Assembly: GCA_903957465.1 (NCBI GenBank)
Contig: CAJBPJ010000255.1
Location: forward strand, 1-13,354
Direction: 5' to 3'
Length of the DNA: 13,354 nt
DNA from: an uncultured Opitutia bacterium
GTDB lineage: Bacteria; Verrucomicrobiota; Verrucomicrobiia; Opitutales; UBA953
Notes under the pieces: generated by a model
What the model was told of the DNA's origin: nothing
The model's input: only the letters and a program-made list of their open reading frames with translations
Database searches by the model: none
In this document: piece by piece, positions 7,193-13,354 of the stretch
How the letters are laid out: the number at the start of each line of letters is the position of its first letter
Numbering within the stretch: the stretch's first letter is position 1
Position numbers and translations under genes: made by a program

Positions 7193-7705
7193 TTTTCCTG
7201 AATTTTATGCATCCCCGAGTGCTCGAGAAGTCGGGTCTGCCAAGCTGTAATTGGGTGGTGTAGAATGAAGGCAACTAGACCGGCAAAAAGTATCTCGAGC
7301 GGGTAAGACCAAATCCATTGGCTCCATGTCCACGTCTGAGTTTGTGGCAGTGACGATGGGAGTGCGAGGGCGCATACCAACATATTGAGAGTTACGCCCG
7401 CCAGCCATGCAGGTTTTAGAATTCAGTCGTTCGCGCCAAGCTACCGCGACGACGGAAACAATCATTAACAGAAGAGCGAAGGTGCCTGGGGCGATCGGTC
7501 GGCGAGCTTCAAAGGCAAGTCCAACGCAGCCTGCAAGTAGCACGGCTTGCCACGTACGTAGGTAGAGAAATGGCGTAACCAAGACAGCACCTGAAATGAA
7601 TACCAGTAAATGCCAAGGCGCCGTGAGGTCGCTGAGTAAGTCTCCGGCGAGTAACCAGGGGTAGCAAGTGGCCAGCGCAATCAGCCAGCCCAGGGACGGG
7701 CTCAT
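7189..7705 (-). pseudogene. mreD: MreD rod-shape membrane protein, reading frame split by a one-base shift
   Basis: MreD is a small multi-span membrane protein of the elongasome. The gene starts at ATG 7705 with a strong GAGGA (7712-7716) and overlaps the mreC stop as ATGA. The first 97 codons give a hydrophobic protein (helices near 6-22, 32-47, 54-66 and 72-90). Reading straight on gives a polar tail, unlike MreD, to a stop near 7205. From about 7414 the neighbouring frame continues PAWLAGVTLNMLVCALAL and a further helix (about WSYPLEILFAGLVAFIL), ending at TGA 7189-7191, which overlaps the mrdA start as ATGA. Removing one A from the A4 run (minus strand, bases 7417-7414) restores an uninterrupted 171-residue protein, the normal family length. 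A sequencing or assembly indel is the simplest explanation; a real mutation or +1 recoding is possible. Confidence 0.85.
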
Positions 7706-8562
7706 CGTAGTTCCTCGTAGGGCTGTGGTTCAGTTGGGACGAGTACGGACACTTCCCTTAAAGATAAAAGCTCACGCGCAGGTTGGAGTGTCCCGTTGCG
7801 GTAGGCGCCTTGAGGTGTTTCTTCGAGTTCAGGTGAAAGTGTGCCGAGGCGTAGGCCGCGAGGGTAGAGACCACCAAGTCCAGTGGTGACAACCCGTACC
7901 ACTTGTCCGGCAGGCGGGGTATACTCGTAAGGGATAAAGGTAACGCGTGCAGAGGGCGCCGTAAAAGGAAGGTCGGGCTCACCCGTCACAAGTACGGTGC
8001 GGTTGCTTTGATCACCTTCAATAAATGCGGAGCAACGGAAACCTGGACTGGTGATGAGTTCGACTTCACTGGTATCGACGTGCACCGCGGCAACACGTCC
8101 CACAACACAGTCACCAAAGACTACGGGGCAACCAGGGCGAACGCCATCGGTACGTCCACGTCGAATGGTGATACGAGTCCACCATGAAGAGGATTCCCGT
8201 ACGGCCACACGGGCGACAATAGTCCGGAACTCAGGAGGGGTGGGTGCGGCCAGCATCGACCGAAGGCGACGGTTCTCGGAGGCTGCGGATTCGAGTTCAC
8301 GCAAACGTAATTCTAACCCGGCTTCGGCGCGTGCTAAATCTCGACCTGCCGCAGAAAGCTCTTCGGTGTCGCGGCTATTGAGTTCCCAGAAGCGAACGAG
8401 TTCACGGCTGCGTGAGGCAAGTCCAAGTGCCGGCGCTTGAAATTCAGCAAAGGCTTCGCGTGTGAAGATGCGAAATGCGGTAGGTAAGATAAGCCAAGTC
8501 CCAAAGATTAAACCAAGCACGACCAAGGGTCCGCGTAGACGCTGGACGGGGTTCGTGCTCAC
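7702..8562 (-). CDS. mreC: Rod-shape-determining protein MreC
   Basis: The protein has 286 residues. A short cytoplasmic N-terminus is followed by one membrane helix (about 12-31), a coiled coil rich in Glu/Arg/Leu (about 55-105), and the periplasmic double beta-barrel with family-like stretches VAVRESSSWWTRITIRRG and GCPVVFGDCVVGRV. MreC links the cytoplasmic MreB filaments to PBP2 in the periplasm. The start codon is GTG (bases 8562-8560); no in-frame ATG fits and no Shine-Dalgarno sequence is visible. It lies 14 bases after mreB, and its stop overlaps mreD as ATGA, so mreB-mreC-mreD-mrdA form one operon. Confidence 0.93.
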   Translation of the reverse strand: MSTNPVQRLRGPLVVLGLIFGTWLILPTAFRIFTREAFAEFQAPALGLASRSRELVRFWELNSRDTEELSAAGRDLARAEAGLELRLRELESAASENRRLRSMLAAPTPPEFRTIVARVAVRESSSWWTRITIRRGRTDGVRPGCPVVFGDCVVGRVAAVHVDTSEVELITSPGFRCSAFIEGDQSNRTVLVTGEPDLPFTAPSARVTFIPYEYTPPAGQVVRVVTTGLGGLYPRGLRLGTLSPELEETPQGAYRNGTLQPARELLSLREVSVLVPTEPQPYEELR

Positions 8563-8576
8563 GATGGACGATGCAA

Positions 8577-9590
8577 TTACTCGCCGCCCCAGCGCGACGA
8601 ATTAGACAGAATCTTGCCCGTACCATTCACGACTGCGCAGAGCGGATCTTCGGCAACGAATACTGGCAGACCAGTCGCTTCAGAAATAAGTCGGTCGATG
8701 CCGCGGATGAGGGCGCCACCACCTGCCAAGGCAATGCCGCGGTCAACTAAGTCGGCAGCGAGCTGAGGAGGGCAGCGCTCGAGGGCAGCTTTTACGGCGT
8801 CAATGATAGCATTGAGGTTGTCCATCATGGACTCACGTACTTCTTGCGAGGTGAGGTGGAGTTGGCGAGGGAGGCCGGTAACGGAGTCGCGACCCTTAAC
8901 TTCCATCGTCATCTCTTGCTCAAGCGGGTAAGCTGAACCGATCTTAATCTTAATTTCTTCAGCTGTACGTTCACCGATAATCAAATTGTAGGAACGCTTT
9001 ACGTAATTGGTGATGGCATTGTCGAACTCATCGCCACCGACGCGAATAGAGCGTGCGTGAACGATGCCTCCCAGCGAAAGGATGGCGACTTCGGTGGTGC
9101 CGCCGCCGATATCGACAATCATGGAACCTGCAGGCTCTTCAACCGGTAGGCCGACGCCAATAGCCGAAGCGACAGGCTCTGGAATCGTGATGACGTCATC
9201 TGCGCCGGCGCGGTAGGCAGAATCCATCACGGCGCGTTTTTCAACGGCAGTGATTCCGTAAGGTACAGCGATAACGACGACAAGATTGGTGAAGAGAGAC
9301 TTCTTGGCGACTTTACCAATAAAGTAGCGAAGCATGTGTTCGCTGATTTCGAAATCGGCGATGACGCCGTCTTTCATCGGGCGGAGTGCAAGGATGTCAC
9401 CTGGGGTACGACCTAGCATCATCTTGGCGTCGTTACCGACCGCAATCGGCTTGCGGGTCGAGGTGCGAATGGCGACCACGCTGGGTTCGCGGAGAACAAC
9501 CCCGCGGTCCTTTAGGAATACGAGGGTATTGGCTGTACCGAGGTCGATGCCAATCGCGTGAGTGAAGAGGCCTGGGAGGCGCTTGAGCAT
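8577..9590 (-). CDS. mreB: Rod-shape-determining protein MreB (actin homologue)
   Basis: The protein has 337 residues, typical family length. Actin-fold ATP-binding motifs are visible: phosphate 1 at IGIDLGTANTLVF (about 13-25), phosphate 2 at MIVDIGGGTTEVAILS (about 158-173) and the adenosine motif at GIALAGGGALIRGID (about 287-301). MreB polymerises under the membrane and directs lateral-wall synthesis by MreCD, RodA and PBP2. It starts at ATG 9590 with no good Shine-Dalgarno sequence (only CGGAT nearby) and is the first gene of the operon. The 249-base upstream gap carries a tandem GTTATTCCCA repeat and several hairpins. Confidence 0.97.
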   Translation of the reverse strand: MLKRLPGLFTHAIGIDLGTANTLVFLKDRGVVLREPSVVAIRTSTRKPIAVGNDAKMMLGRTPGDILALRPMKDGVIADFEISEHMLRYFIGKVAKKSLFTNLVVVIAVPYGITAVEKRAVMDSAYRAGADDVITIPEPVASAIGVGLPVEEPAGSMIVDIGGGTTEVAILSLGGIVHARSIRVGGDEFDNAITNYVKRSYNLIIGERTAEEIKIKIGSAYPLEQEMTMEVKGRDSVTGLPRQLHLTSQEVRESMMDNLNAIIDAVKAALERCPPQLAADLVDRGIALAGGGALIRGIDRLISEATGLPVFVAEDPLCAVVNGTGKILSNSSRWGGE

Positions 9591-9629
9591 ATCCGTTTGT
9601 GGTTAAGATGTATCAACTTGGCACTCAAA

Positions 9630-9665
9630 GGGGTGGCAAGGTTATTCCCATGTTATTCCCACCCC
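9630..9665 (-). promoter_or_regulatory. Putative mreB operator: tandem GTTATTCCCA repeat inside an inverted repeat
   Basis: GTTATTCCCA occurs at 9641-9650 and again at 9652-9661, an 11-base period, about one helical turn. On the mreB strand it reads TGGGAATAAC twice. The pair is enclosed by GGGGTGG (9630-9636) and CCACCCC (9659-9665). A -35-like TTGCCA (minus strand, 9639-9634) lies just downstream, but no convincing -10 follows at 16-18 bases. Copies of the same 10-mer sit upstream of the HAD-DUF721 gene. TGGG direct repeats at about one-turn spacing recall MraZ boxes, and TTATTCCCA is one base from the DnaA-box consensus; neither is established here. Confidence 0.5.
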
Positions 9666-9723
9666 GTAAACCTAGGGCCAGACAACAGCCAATTTGCTCT
9701 TTGGCTAGAATTAATGGGGCTTT

Positions 9724-9743
9724 GGAACCCGTTGGGTAGTTCC
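9724..9743. other. Small GC-rich hairpin in the mreB upstream gap
   Basis: GGAA-CCC pairs with GGG-TTCC around a GTT loop, with three unpaired bases on the right side. It may contribute to ending the HAD-DUF721 transcript on the minus strand, but no U run follows. Nothing else gene-like is seen in 9591-9839. Confidence 0.3.
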
Positions 9744-9753
9744 GGGCTTCACC

Positions 9754-9781
9754 CGCTCTTTTTTACATAAGTTTAAGAGCG
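9754..9781 (-). terminator. Hairpin downstream of the HAD-DUF721 gene
   Basis: CGCTCTT (9754-9760) and AAGAGCG (9775-9781) are a perfect seven-base inverted repeat with an A/T-rich 14-base loop, about 60 bases past the HAD-DUF721 stop. On the minus strand the U tract is absent after the stem; the T run (9759-9764) belongs to the plus strand. It may be an RNA 3' structure rather than an intrinsic terminator. Confidence 0.35.
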
Positions 9782-9839
9782 ACTTGAGTAGCCTTAAAAT
9801 ACCCACCCAGAGACGTCCAATTGGCCTTCAGAGCGGGGA

Positions 9840-10904
9840 TTATCCCACGACGAACCCAATTGCCTTAATGTGGCCGCAACCTGGCAGTTCGCGAATCTTA
9901 GCGAGTAGTGAGCGGCTGTGGAATGCGACCTCGGACCTGACAATGGCACCTTCGCACTGAATCATCAGTTTTCCGTCCGGAAGGATGCGTAACGGCGCAG
10001 TCCTGCGGGCTAGAGTCGGCGGTAGAAGTTTGGCCCAGCCGGCACTGATGGCGTGTTCAGGGATGGGACGGTCGATACCGAGCCGCTTAACAGCTTCTTC
10101 AACGGCTTGATCGATACTGCGGACAGTCCTTTCGTTAGACCGACTTTTCTCTTCAGGATGTCCACGTAGATTGGCGATTAGGTTGCGCCCAGTACGGGTT
10201 AATTTTTTACCGACTGAATCTGGAAGCATCAGATCGCGGATGGCTTCAGGGAGGGCCGTTAAGCGCGGGATACGGTGGATACCTTCGGGCGCTGGACCCT
10301 CTGTAACCCAGATTCCATGGGCTCCGCAGGCGTTTGCGCCTCGCGCATCTTCTTCAAGCCCGTCTCCGACATGGACGAGTTGTTCGATTTTGCAGCCGAG
10401 ATTATAGGCCATTTTTCCAAAGGAAGCTGGGTCAGGTTTGGCGGCGCTAACGCCGTCCGTGAGCATCACTGAATCGAATCGCTCGAGCAGTTCCTTTTCG
10501 GCGAGCACTTGTCGCATGCGACCATCAGCATTGGAGAGCACCCCAATCTTCAGTCCAAGGAACCTTAATTGTGTCAGGATAATGAGGGTGCCACGCGCCA
10601 TTCGCCATGCCTCTCCGCGACCAAAAGCCTCCCAGCATCCAGCCTGAACAGAGGCCATGGAGCTCTGCGGAATACTGCCAGCGAAAGTGCGTTCGACAAT
10701 CTCGGCCCAGCGTTCTTTGGAACTGGTTTCTTTGCGGGTCGACTGGAGTGCCGTCGGGAAACGTGCATCGAGTTTTGACGGGTCAATTTGGTGTCCATGG
10801 GCCCTTGCAACCTTTGCATAAACGCCGCCCACGGAGGGGTGAGGAAAGAGCAAGGTGCCCGCAATATCGAGCGAGACCCCTGCGGGTGGAATCGGCGCCG
10901 CCAT
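9840..10904 (-). CDS. HAD-superfamily hydrolase (HDHD3-like) fused to a DUF721/DciA-like domain
   Basis: The protein has 354 residues in one open frame. Residues 8 to about 225 are a HAD-IA domain like HDHD3: motif I DIAGTL (Asp13 nucleophile), motif II LSN (Ser124), motif III Lys156 in AAKPDP and motif IV GDGLEED (from Gly180). Motif I has Ala15 where most phosphatases have the second, acid/base Asp, so activity may be altered, although DxAGTL-type variants exist in this subfamily. Residues from about 255 to 354 match DUF721: a conserved Trp290 in SAGWAKLLPPTLARRT, then GKLMIQCEGA...RSEVAFHSRSLLAKI and a final IGFVVG. DUF721 is the KH-like domain of DciA, the replicative-helicase loader or operator. 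A basic linker (KKLTRTGRNLIANLRG) joins them. Start ATG 10904, no Shine-Dalgarno sequence. Annotation as a HAD phosphatase alone would miss the DciA part. Confidence 0.8.
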   Translation of the reverse strand: MAAPIPPAGVSLDIAGTLLFPHPSVGGVYAKVARAHGHQIDPSKLDARFPTALQSTRKETSSKERWAEIVERTFAGSIPQSSMASVQAGCWEAFGRGEAWRMARGTLIILTQLRFLGLKIGVLSNADGRMRQVLAEKELLERFDSVMLTDGVSAAKPDPASFGKMAYNLGCKIEQLVHVGDGLEEDARGANACGAHGIWVTEGPAPEGIHRIPRLTALPEAIRDLMLPDSVGKKLTRTGRNLIANLRGHPEEKSRSNERTVRSIDQAVEEAVKRLGIDRPIPEHAISAGWAKLLPPTLARRTAPLRILPDGKLMIQCEGAIVRSEVAFHSRSLLAKIRELPGCGHIKAIGFVVG

Positions 10905-10946
10905 AGCCTAAAGAAGAGGCTGGGGGAGGCTTTGGGTCAACCTTGG

Positions 10947-10999
10947 GCTATTCCCACAAACTTGCTTGTTTCACCAAGTTATTCGGCTAGTTATTCCCA
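10947..10999. promoter_or_regulatory. Divergent control region with GTTATTCCCA copies and a palindrome
   Basis: The 96-base gap between the HAD-DUF721 start (10904) and the lipoprotein start (11001) contains GCTATTCCCA (10947-10956, 9 of 10 matching), a degenerate GTTATTCGGC (10978-10987) and a perfect GTTATTCCCA (10990-10999) ending one base before the lipoprotein ATG. An inverted repeat, AACTTG (10959-10964) and CAAGTT (10975-10980) with a 10-base spacer, lies between them. The 10-mer is the one seen upstream of mreB, in the same orientation relative to the minus-strand gene. No strong -35/-10 pair is visible. Confidence 0.45.
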
Positions 11000-11000
11000 T

Positions 11001-11477
11001 ATGAAATCGATGCTCAAGGTGTCGCTTTGGCTCACAGGGGCTGTGCTTTTTGCTGCCTGTAGTTCCCGGCCAGACCGTTCCGGTGATTTAGCAAAGGTTC
11101 GTAACCTGAATGTCACTCCCGTGATCTCAGGCTCAAGTTCAAGCACCACCCAGAATTTGGAGTTAACAGTTCAAGAGTCTATTCGGCGCTCTGTTACTGC
11201 CAGAGGTTACACGGTTACGAAAGATGGTACTGCCGATGCGACCGTACGTGCCGCCTGGCTGATCGGCAATGAAACGACGAACGGAAAGACTGAACGTATC
11301 TACACACTTTCTGTTTCTGTCTTTAATGCGCAAGGTGATCGTATCTTTTCGGCACGTTCGATTAACGGTTGGCCTGAGGTCTTATGGACTGAAGCCCGCG
11401 TAAATTCGGAAATTGCCTCACTCTTCCGGGCACTTCCCGAAGCGACCCCTGAGTTGGCTCCTGTTAGGCTAAAATAA
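11001..11477 (+). CDS. Small predicted lipoprotein, DUF4136-like
   Basis: The protein has 158 residues. The N-terminus MKSMLKVSLWLTGAVLFAAC is a lipoprotein signal: a basic start, a hydrophobic core and a lipobox FAAC with Cys20, followed by Ser-Ser, so an acylated cell-envelope protein is likely. The mature part has VQESIRRSVTARGYTVTKDGTADATVRAAW and a C-terminal SEIASLFRALPEATPEL. This resembles DUF4136 lipoproteins, which share an I..sl..rGy.....aD..V pattern and an lP near the end, but I do not recognise a specific member and the function is unknown. I chose ATG 11001 because it gives the signal peptide directly; the open frame extends to 10788, but the extra residues read through the divergent gene. 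No Shine-Dalgarno sequence is present; a GTTATTCCCA copy abuts the start. Confidence 0.7.
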   Translation: MKSMLKVSLWLTGAVLFAACSSRPDRSGDLAKVRNLNVTPVISGSSSSTTQNLELTVQESIRRSVTARGYTVTKDGTADATVRAAWLIGNETTNGKTERIYTLSVSVFNAQGDRIFSARSINGWPEVLWTEARVNSEIASLFRALPEATPELAPVRLK

Positions 11478-11481
11478 GTTA

Positions 11482-11498
11482 GGGGCTTATCTAGCCCC
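11482..11498. terminator. Terminator between the lipoprotein gene and panE
   Basis: GGGGCT (11482-11487) and AGCCCC (11493-11498) form a perfect six-pair stem with a TATCT loop. On the minus strand it is followed by TAACTTATTTT, a fair U-rich tract, so it should mainly end the nadB-panE transcript. The panE stop codon (TAG, 11493-11491) lies in the loop and stem. Confidence 0.6.
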
Positions 11499-12414
11499 GA
11501 CGCTTAGCGACGAGTTCCTGGATTTCTGAGAGTAGCTTGCTCAGTTCAGGCATGGGTACACCCGCCGCGATTCCGCGCGCAAGGGGGATCGCCCAAATTG
11601 GATCGATCTCTACTTCCTTACCTTCAACGTAGTCGATGAGACTCGAAGGGCGGTAGGGCCCCATGGTTTCAGTGACAGTGAATTGGCGTTCGAGGTGTTC
11701 CTGCGAAAAGGGTACCCCGCATGCAGCTGCCGCCGATTGAACTTCCTGCATTAAGATACGTGCGCGTGTCCGCAGCTTAGGGTCCGCTAAGATACGATCT
11801 GTGGTTACGCCGCCTGCTGCGATGGCGAGTCCATTGAAAGGGATATTCCAACACAGCTTTTTCCAAAGAACTGCGTCGAGTGAATCTTCGGCCTTACAGT
11901 CAACGCCAGCATGGGAAAAAATATCCACGCACTTGCGTACATTGTCGTGGATCGGACCTTGAGCAGCAGCCATCCGGATATAGCCCGGTAGCATATTTTC
12001 AATCACGCCGGGTGCTGTCCGATTGATGCACACAAAGCAAAGTCCAGCGACAACACGGCTAGGTTCGACAATCTGAGTTAAGACCTCGGCGTTACCCATG
12101 CCGTTTTGTAGGGTGAGAAGTACGGTCTTAGGCCCACACATGGGTTTGAGCCATTGAGCCAAGTTAGCATTCGCGGTTGTTTTAGCGGCTACCACAACAA
12201 GGTCTACCATGCCGATTTCTTTAGGGTCCGAGGTGGCTAGGGCGATGCGCTGAACCGAATCGCTTCCGCGTTGAATGAGCCGAATCCCTTTCTCATTTAA
12301 GATGGTCGCATCGCGTCGGGCTAAGCAGCGAACCTCATGGTCGTCGGCAGCGAGTAAGGCTCCGTACCATCCGCCAACCGCACCCGTGCCGACGATGGCA
12401 ATTTTAATGCTCAT
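11491..12414 (-). CDS. panE: 2-dehydropantoate 2-reductase (ketopantoate reductase)
   Basis: The protein has 307 residues, a standard length. It has an N-terminal Rossmann motif GTGAVGG (residues 9-15) for NADPH, the mid-domain LQNGMGN (about 102-108), the catalytic lysine region LWKKLCWN (about 177-184) and the C-terminal substrate signature Y.PSSL.DYVEGKEVEID. It reduces ketopantoate to pantoate in the route to pantothenate and CoA. Its ATG (12414) overlaps the nadB stop as ATGA, so the two genes are co-translated from one message. Related family members use other 2-keto acids, so panE is the best but not the only assignment. Confidence 0.88.
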   Translation of the reverse strand: MSIKIAIVGTGAVGGWYGALLAADDHEVRCLARRDATILNEKGIRLIQRGSDSVQRIALATSDPKEIGMVDLVVVAAKTTANANLAQWLKPMCGPKTVLLTLQNGMGNAEVLTQIVEPSRVVAGLCFVCINRTAPGVIENMLPGYIRMAAAQGPIHDNVRKCVDIFSHAGVDCKAEDSLDAVLWKKLCWNIPFNGLAIAAGGVTTDRILADPKLRTRARILMQEVQSAAAACGVPFSQEHLERQFTVTETMGPYRPSSLIDYVEGKEVEIDPIWAIPLARGIAAGVPMPELSKLLSEIQELVAKRRG

Positions 12415-13354
12415 CCTTTACGCGTCGAGGAGTGTCGTGCCTCGGGTAGTTTTTCGAGGTAATCGATGGTGTAGTGGAGGCCACGGCTCTCACGACGCTG
12501 TTGAGCGCATGTCACTATAAGTTCTGCGATGAGCACGAGGTTGCGTAGTTCGAGTAGCTTCGGCTCAACGCGGAAGTTCCAATAATACTCGCCAACTTCT
12601 TCGGAGAGCGTGCGTATGCGTGAGGCTGCGCGGGCGAGACGTTTGTCGGTGCGGACAATCCCGACGTAGTCCCACATGGCGCGACGTAGTTCATCCCAGT
12701 TATGGGCGATGACGACACGTTCGTCCGGATTGATAGCGCTACCGTCAACCCAGGCTGGTAACTTTACGGTTTCAGGCTGCGCTGTCTTCACGATCTCCGC
12801 CGCAGCTAAAGCGCCATCGTGTGCAATGACGACAGCTTCGAGTAAGGAGTTGGATGCAAGTCGATTGGCTCCATGTAAGCCGGTGCAACCAGCTTCGCCT
12901 ACGGCAAACAGCCCGCGGATGCTGGTTCGCCCTGCGAGATCGGTGGCAACTCCCCCGCAAAGGTAGTGTGCCGCCGGTACAACAGGGATAAGTTGATTTT
13001 CAGGGTCAATACCCGCCTTAAGGCAGGTAGCATGGATACTTGGAAAACGTTGTGCGAAATGACCCTTAGCGAAATGTCGCGCATCAAGGTGTACATGGGT
13101 TGAACCGGCACGCTTCATAACGGTATCAATCGCCCGGGCGACGACATCGCGAGGCGCGAGGTCGGCCTGAGGATGGAAGTTAGCCATGAAGGCATGTCCG
13201 CTGGCATCGCGTAAAATTGCACCTTCGCCGCGAACGGCTTCGGAGATGAGCGCCCGTCCACCGTCGGCTGTAAAGAGTGCGGTCGGGTGGAATTGTACGA
13301 ATTCCATGTCACGCACTTCTGCGCCGACGCGGTAGGCCATGGCAATGCCGTCAC
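12411..13354 (-). CDS. nadB: L-aspartate oxidase, N-terminus outside the window
   Basis: Reading from the right edge, 313 residues are visible, starting DGIAMAYRVGAEVRD and ending at TGA 12411-12413; the FAD-binding N-terminal third is missing. Family motifs include MEFVQFHPTAL, ISEAVRGEGAIL, LAPRDVVARAI, the HYLCGGV stretch with the substrate-binding histidine, and GLHGANRLASNSLLEAVV near the FAD site, followed by the C-terminal helical domain. The enzyme oxidises L-aspartate to iminoaspartate for NAD synthesis. Succinate dehydrogenase/fumarate reductase flavoproteins are relatives, but the HYLCGGV and GANRLASNS forms and the short C-terminal domain favour NadB. It forms an operon with panE. 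nadA and nadC are not in the window. Confidence 0.93.
   Translation of the reverse strand, partial: DGIAMAYRVGAEVRDMEFVQFHPTALFTADGGRALISEAVRGEGAILRDASGHAFMANFHPQADLAPRDVVARAIDTVMKRAGSTHVHLDARHFAKGHFAQRFPSIHATCLKAGIDPENQLIPVVPAAHYLCGGVATDLAGRTSIRGLFAVGEAGCTGLHGANRLASNSLLEAVVIAHDGALAAAEIVKTAQPETVKLPAWVDGSAINPDERVVIAHNWDELRRAMWDYVGIVRTDKRLARAASRIRTLSEEVGEYYWNFRVEPKLLELRNLVLIAELIVTCAQQRRESRGLHYTIDYLEKLPEARHSSTRKG

Noticed and set aside
7380..7425. Programmed ribosomal frameshift in mreD
   Set aside because: The A4 run is short and I see no stimulatory pseudoknot or upstream Shine-Dalgarno-like signal; an indel is simpler. Kept only as a lesser alternative.
8051..8440. Plus-strand open frame of 129 codons inside mreC
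   Set aside because: It is antisense to mreC with low-complexity Ser/Arg/Thr composition, typical of a shadow frame.
9616..9640. Sigma-54 promoter suggested by TTGGCAC on the plus strand
   Set aside because: There is no GC/TTGC element at the required spacing, and it would face away from mreB.
9558..9770. Plus-strand open frame of 70 codons over the mreB upstream gap
   Set aside because: It begins antisense inside mreB, has no family likeness or ribosome site, and runs through the repeat and hairpin region.

Overview
The window reads as ordinary chromosomal housekeeping DNA with close to even base composition. The organism is most likely a member of the Verrucomicrobiota, perhaps Opitutae or a relative. 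The reasons are a two-domain DUF1080 protein of the kind abundant in the Planctomycetes-Verrucomicrobia group, an MreBCD/PBP2 rod-shape cluster, a classical LexA, and many start codons without a Shine-Dalgarno sequence. This placement is inference. No phage, insertion sequence or CRISPR signature was seen.

Left part (1-3470): the 3' end of a DUF1080 (3-keto-disaccharide hydrolase-like) gene converges on a small secreted GH16 glycosidase gene that lies directly behind lexA. Divergent from lexA is a short SpoU/RlmB-type rRNA 2'-O-methyltransferase gene. Two tRNA-Lys genes (CUU and UUU anticodons) follow on the minus strand.

Middle (3470-9600): asd (aspartate-semialdehyde dehydrogenase, supplying diaminopimelate and lysine) is divergent from a YkuD L,D-transpeptidase gene, and their two start codons overlap. 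A minus-strand mreB-mreC-mreD-mrdA operon for lateral-wall synthesis follows. It has two ATGA stop/start overlaps, and mreD is split by a one-base frameshift in an A4 run. asd, ldt and mre-mrdA together form a cell-wall neighbourhood: precursor supply, crosslinking and elongation.

Right part (9600-13354): a gene fusing an HDHD3-like HAD hydrolase domain to a DUF721/DciA-like domain, a divergent small lipoprotein gene, and a nadB-panE pair (NAD and pantothenate/CoA synthesis) coupled by an ATGA overlap. nadB runs off the right edge.

The most interesting signals are: (1) an intergenic 10-mer, GTTATTCCCA, found as a tandem pair upstream of mreB and again, with degenerate copies, upstream of the HAD-DUF721 fusion and the lipoprotein, which looks like a shared operator; (2) the HAD-DciA fusion itself, whose HAD motif I has lost the second Asp; (3) the mreD frameshift; and (4) the 7-bp start-start overlap of asd and the L,D-transpeptidase gene. 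No wholly new multi-gene system is evident.
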